In this document: piece by piece, positions 6,417 to 7,796 of the stretch | How positions within the stretch are numbered: position 1 is the first letter of the stretch | Layout of the letters: every line of letters begins with the position of its first letter | From: Dokdonella sp. | Lineage (GTDB): Bacteria > Pseudomonadota > Gammaproteobacteria > Xanthomonadales > Rhodanobacteraceae | Direction of reading: 5' to 3' | Assembly: GCA_030150315.1 (NCBI GenBank) | Contig: JASLGB010000056.1 | Span: 1 to 7,796, forward strand | Length of the DNA stretch: 7,796 bases | The notes under the pieces: generated by a model | Seen by the model: the letters and a program-made list of their open reading frames with translations, nothing else | Told to the model about the DNA's origin: nothing | The model's database searches: none | Position numbers and translations under genes: made by a program

Positions 6417-7142
6417 TCAGGGCTTGACGTGTTCGTCGTCGCCGGCCAGATGGCCGCCCAGACCCATGCCGGCGCCAAGGCCCATTCCCGCGCCCATGCC
6501 GCCCATCCCACCGCCGCCACCACCGCCGCCGCCGCGACCTCCACCGCCGGATCCGCCGCCTTCGCCTTTGCCGCGTGCGCCGCCGCCGCCGCCGCCCGAA
6601 CCCGGTCGCGTCGGGCCTTGCCTGGGCAGGGCCAAGCCGCTCGGGATCGGATCGAGGTCGAGCGCCTCACGGATGAAGTCGCGCAGCGAGACCACCAGAT
6701 CGTGCGTGTGGATCGGCCGCCCTTCGACCAGTTCGGTCGCGGCGCGCGCGGCGAGCTGTACCTGCTCCTCGGTGCCGAGCAGGATGATGTCCGACAACGC
6801 CGCCTCGACGGCATCGCGGATGCGGCGCGTGCGGTCGCTGCCGCTGTCCTCGCCATCGCCCACCGCGGGAATGACATCGCTCGCTTCGGCGCTGCGCCTG
6901 CGCAGGTCGCGCAGATGGGTCGGGTCGACCGCCAGGTTTCCGGTGAACGAGCCGCCGAGCGCCTTGTAGGCGGCGATCAGCGTGCGCAGGCGTTCGTTGA
7001 TCTGGCGGTTGGCGCGCTCGCGCCGCTGTTGGATCGTCTGCATCGCCAGCAGGCGCACGCCGACGCCGATCAGGGTGATCAGCGCGAGGCCGATCAGGGT
7101 CGAAAGGATTCCCTGCCAGGAGCTGAAATCCAGGTTGCGCAT
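6417..7142 (-). CDS. Conserved hypothetical single-pass membrane protein with glycine-rich tail
   Basis: A 241-residue protein whose N-terminal region I recognise as a conserved uncharacterised family; I cannot assign a function. A hydrophobic helix at about 11-34 (ILSTLIGLALITLIGVGVRL) is the only membrane segment. A basic, helical, possibly coiled-coil stretch follows (QQRRERANRQINERLRTLI, 38-56), then AAYKALGGSFTGNLAVDP (57-74) and a second helical region (about 105-165). Residues 181-233 are almost entirely Gly with Ser, Arg, Met and Leu, including two copies of GAGMGL (217-222, 223-228), and the end is short and charged (DDEHVK). The ATG at 7140-7142 has GGAG 6 nt upstream. An in-frame TTG at 7236-7238 would add 32 residues with no membrane or family features and would overlap epmA, so I rejected it. 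The gene is divergent from epmA and convergent with the receptor gene. Confidence 0.75.
   Translation of the reverse strand: MRNLDFSSWQGILSTLIGLALITLIGVGVRLLAMQTIQQRRERANRQINERLRTLIAAYKALGGSFTGNLAVDPTHLRDLRRRSAEASDVIPAVGDGEDSGSDRTRRIRDAVEAALSDIILLGTEEQVQLAARAATELVEGRPIHTHDLVVSLRDFIREALDLDPIPSGLALPRQGPTRPGSGGGGGGARGKGEGGGSGGGGRGGGGGGGGGMGGMGAGMGLGAGMGLGGHLAGDDEHVKP
6444..6602 (-). repeat. Low-complexity Gly-codon tract
   Basis: This part of the preceding gene encodes the glycine-rich tail and on the plus strand appears as runs of CCG/GCC/CAC triplets (for example around 6508-6545 and 6578-6598). Imperfect triplet repeats in this tract could vary in length between strains by slippage. Confidence 0.7.
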
Positions 7143-7237
7143 GGCCGACTCCGCTGCAAGGGTGCGGGCAGTGTAGGGCACGCGCGCGGCGCCGACGCCG
7201 TAGACTTCGCCCCTCCCGGTTTTCCTGTCCTGCCGCA
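7143..7237. promoter_or_regulatory. 95-bp divergent spacer upstream of the membrane protein gene and epmA
   Basis: Both flanking genes must be started from this stretch unless transcripts enter from further away. A TAGACT (7201-7206) on the plus strand and a TACACT (7170-7175 on the minus strand) each match four of six -10 positions, but neither has a recognisable -35 at the right distance. No clear Shine-Dalgarno precedes the epmA ATG. No specific promoter is assigned. Confidence 0.3.
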
Positions 7238-7796
7238 ATGAACGACATCCCCGCGCAACGATTCGACGCCCTGCGCCTGCGTGCCGCGCTGTTCGCGCGC
7301 ATCCGCGGATTCTTCGCCACGCGTGGCGTGCTAGAAGTGGAGACGCCGATCCTCAGCGACGCCGGCAACACCGAGCCGAACATCGATGGATTCACCACGC
7401 GCTTCAGCGGCCACGTCGACGCCGGCCCGCGCGAGCGCTGGCTGCGCACGTCGCCGGAATATCCGCTCAAACGCCTGCTGGCGGCCGGGCTTGGCGACTG
7501 TTACGAACTGGGCCGCGTGTTCCGCAATGGCGAAGCCGGTCGCCGCCACAACCCAGAGTTCACGATGCTGGAGTGGTATCGCGTCGGTTGGGACCATCAC
7601 CGGCTGATCGACGAGACGATCGAGCTGGTGCGGGATGCGTTGACGCTGGCAGGGCGCGACGCCGAAGTGGTCGTGCACAGCTACCGCGACTGGTTCCGGG
7701 TCGGCCTCGGGATCGACCCGTTCACCGCGCCGATCGAAGCCTTGCAGGCGCCGCTGGCCGACGTGCGCATCGACGGCGAAGGGCTGGTTCGCGACG
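7238..7796 (+). CDS. epmA: Elongation factor P (R)-beta-lysine ligase EpmA (5' part; gene runs off right edge)
   Basis: EpmA (also PoxA/GenX/YjeA) is a class II lysyl-tRNA-synthetase paralogue without the anticodon-binding domain. It activates (R)-beta-lysine and attaches it to a conserved lysine of elongation factor P, which helps ribosomes pass polyproline stretches in the cytoplasm. The 186 visible codons begin at the ATG 7238-7240 and cover a bit over half of the usual 320-350 residues. The start of the catalytic domain lies directly at the N-terminus (LRAALFARIRGFFATRGVLE, residues 13-32), as expected for EpmA rather than LysS. Motif 1 is VLEVETPIL (31-39). The substrate-pocket TSPEYPLKRLL is at 71-81, and motif 2 at 93-115 includes FRNGEAGRRHNPEFTMLEWY, which is highly conserved in EpmA. 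No efp or epmB is seen in the window. Confidence 0.95.
   Translation, partial: MNDIPAQRFDALRLRAALFARIRGFFATRGVLEVETPILSDAGNTEPNIDGFTTRFSGHVDAGPRERWLRTSPEYPLKRLLAAGLGDCYELGRVFRNGEAGRRHNPEFTMLEWYRVGWDHHRLIDETIELVRDALTLAGRDAEVVVHSYRDWFRVGLGIDPFTAPIEALQAPLADVRIDGEGLVRD

Noticed and set aside
7143..7238. A longer 273-residue form of the membrane protein starting at TTG 7238
   Set aside because: The added 32 residues have no membrane or family features and would overlap the epmA start. The ATG at 7142 has a good ribosome site.
6114..7241. A 375-codon plus-strand frame spanning the receptor 3' end and the membrane protein gene
   Set aside because: It crosses a hairpin and two real genes in the wrong frame, and its sequence is low-complexity.
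1..7796. CRISPR arrays, tRNA/rRNA genes, insertion sequences or integrases
   Set aside because: No regularly spaced direct repeats, cloverleaf-like elements, transposase motifs or terminal inverted repeats were recognised on either strand by reading.

Overview
The window is high-GC DNA with proteobacterial genes. An epmA-type EF-P lysyl-ligase gene, a haem-type TonB-dependent receptor and a small membrane protein family I associate with proteobacteria suggest a Gram-negative gammaproteobacterium, possibly Xanthomonadales-like. That placement is an inference from gene content and base composition only.

Positions 1-3960 (minus strand) hold most of a type I Wadjet (JetABCD) plasmid-defence operon, read right to left. 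jetA (MukF-like kleisin) overlaps jetB (MukE-like KITE subunit, DUF4194 type) by 4 nt, and jetB overlaps jetC (MukB/SMC-like ATPase) by 14 nt. jetC runs off the left edge after 615 codons, past its Walker A motif, first coiled coil and much of a probable hinge. jetD, the Toprim-like nuclease subunit that normally follows jetC, would lie outside the window to the left and is not seen. In known Wadjet systems the JetABC condensin extrudes DNA loops and JetD cuts small closed-circular plasmids.

Positions 3961-4203 form a 243-bp divergent intergenic region. It holds two short perfect dyads, a plausible sigma70-type promoter pointing right, and a structured leader with two hairpins. One hairpin resembles the B12 box of cobalamin riboswitches, but the rest of that riboswitch is not recognisable.

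Positions 4204-6369 (plus strand) encode a complete 721-residue TonB-dependent outer-membrane receptor, most like haem/haemoglobin receptors. A strong hairpin at 6387-6413 sits in the 47-bp gap between this gene and the convergent gene at 6417-7142 (minus). That gene encodes a 241-residue single-pass membrane protein with a very glycine-rich C-terminal tail and unknown function. A 95-bp divergent spacer separates it from the 5' part of epmA (7238 to the right edge, plus strand), which encodes the ligase that adds beta-lysine to elongation factor P.

The defence operon appears inserted next to ordinary chromosomal genes. No integrase, IS, tRNA or CRISPR was found in the window. The most notable system is the Wadjet operon. 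It is a described system, but its JetB carries an unusual acidic repeat tail.
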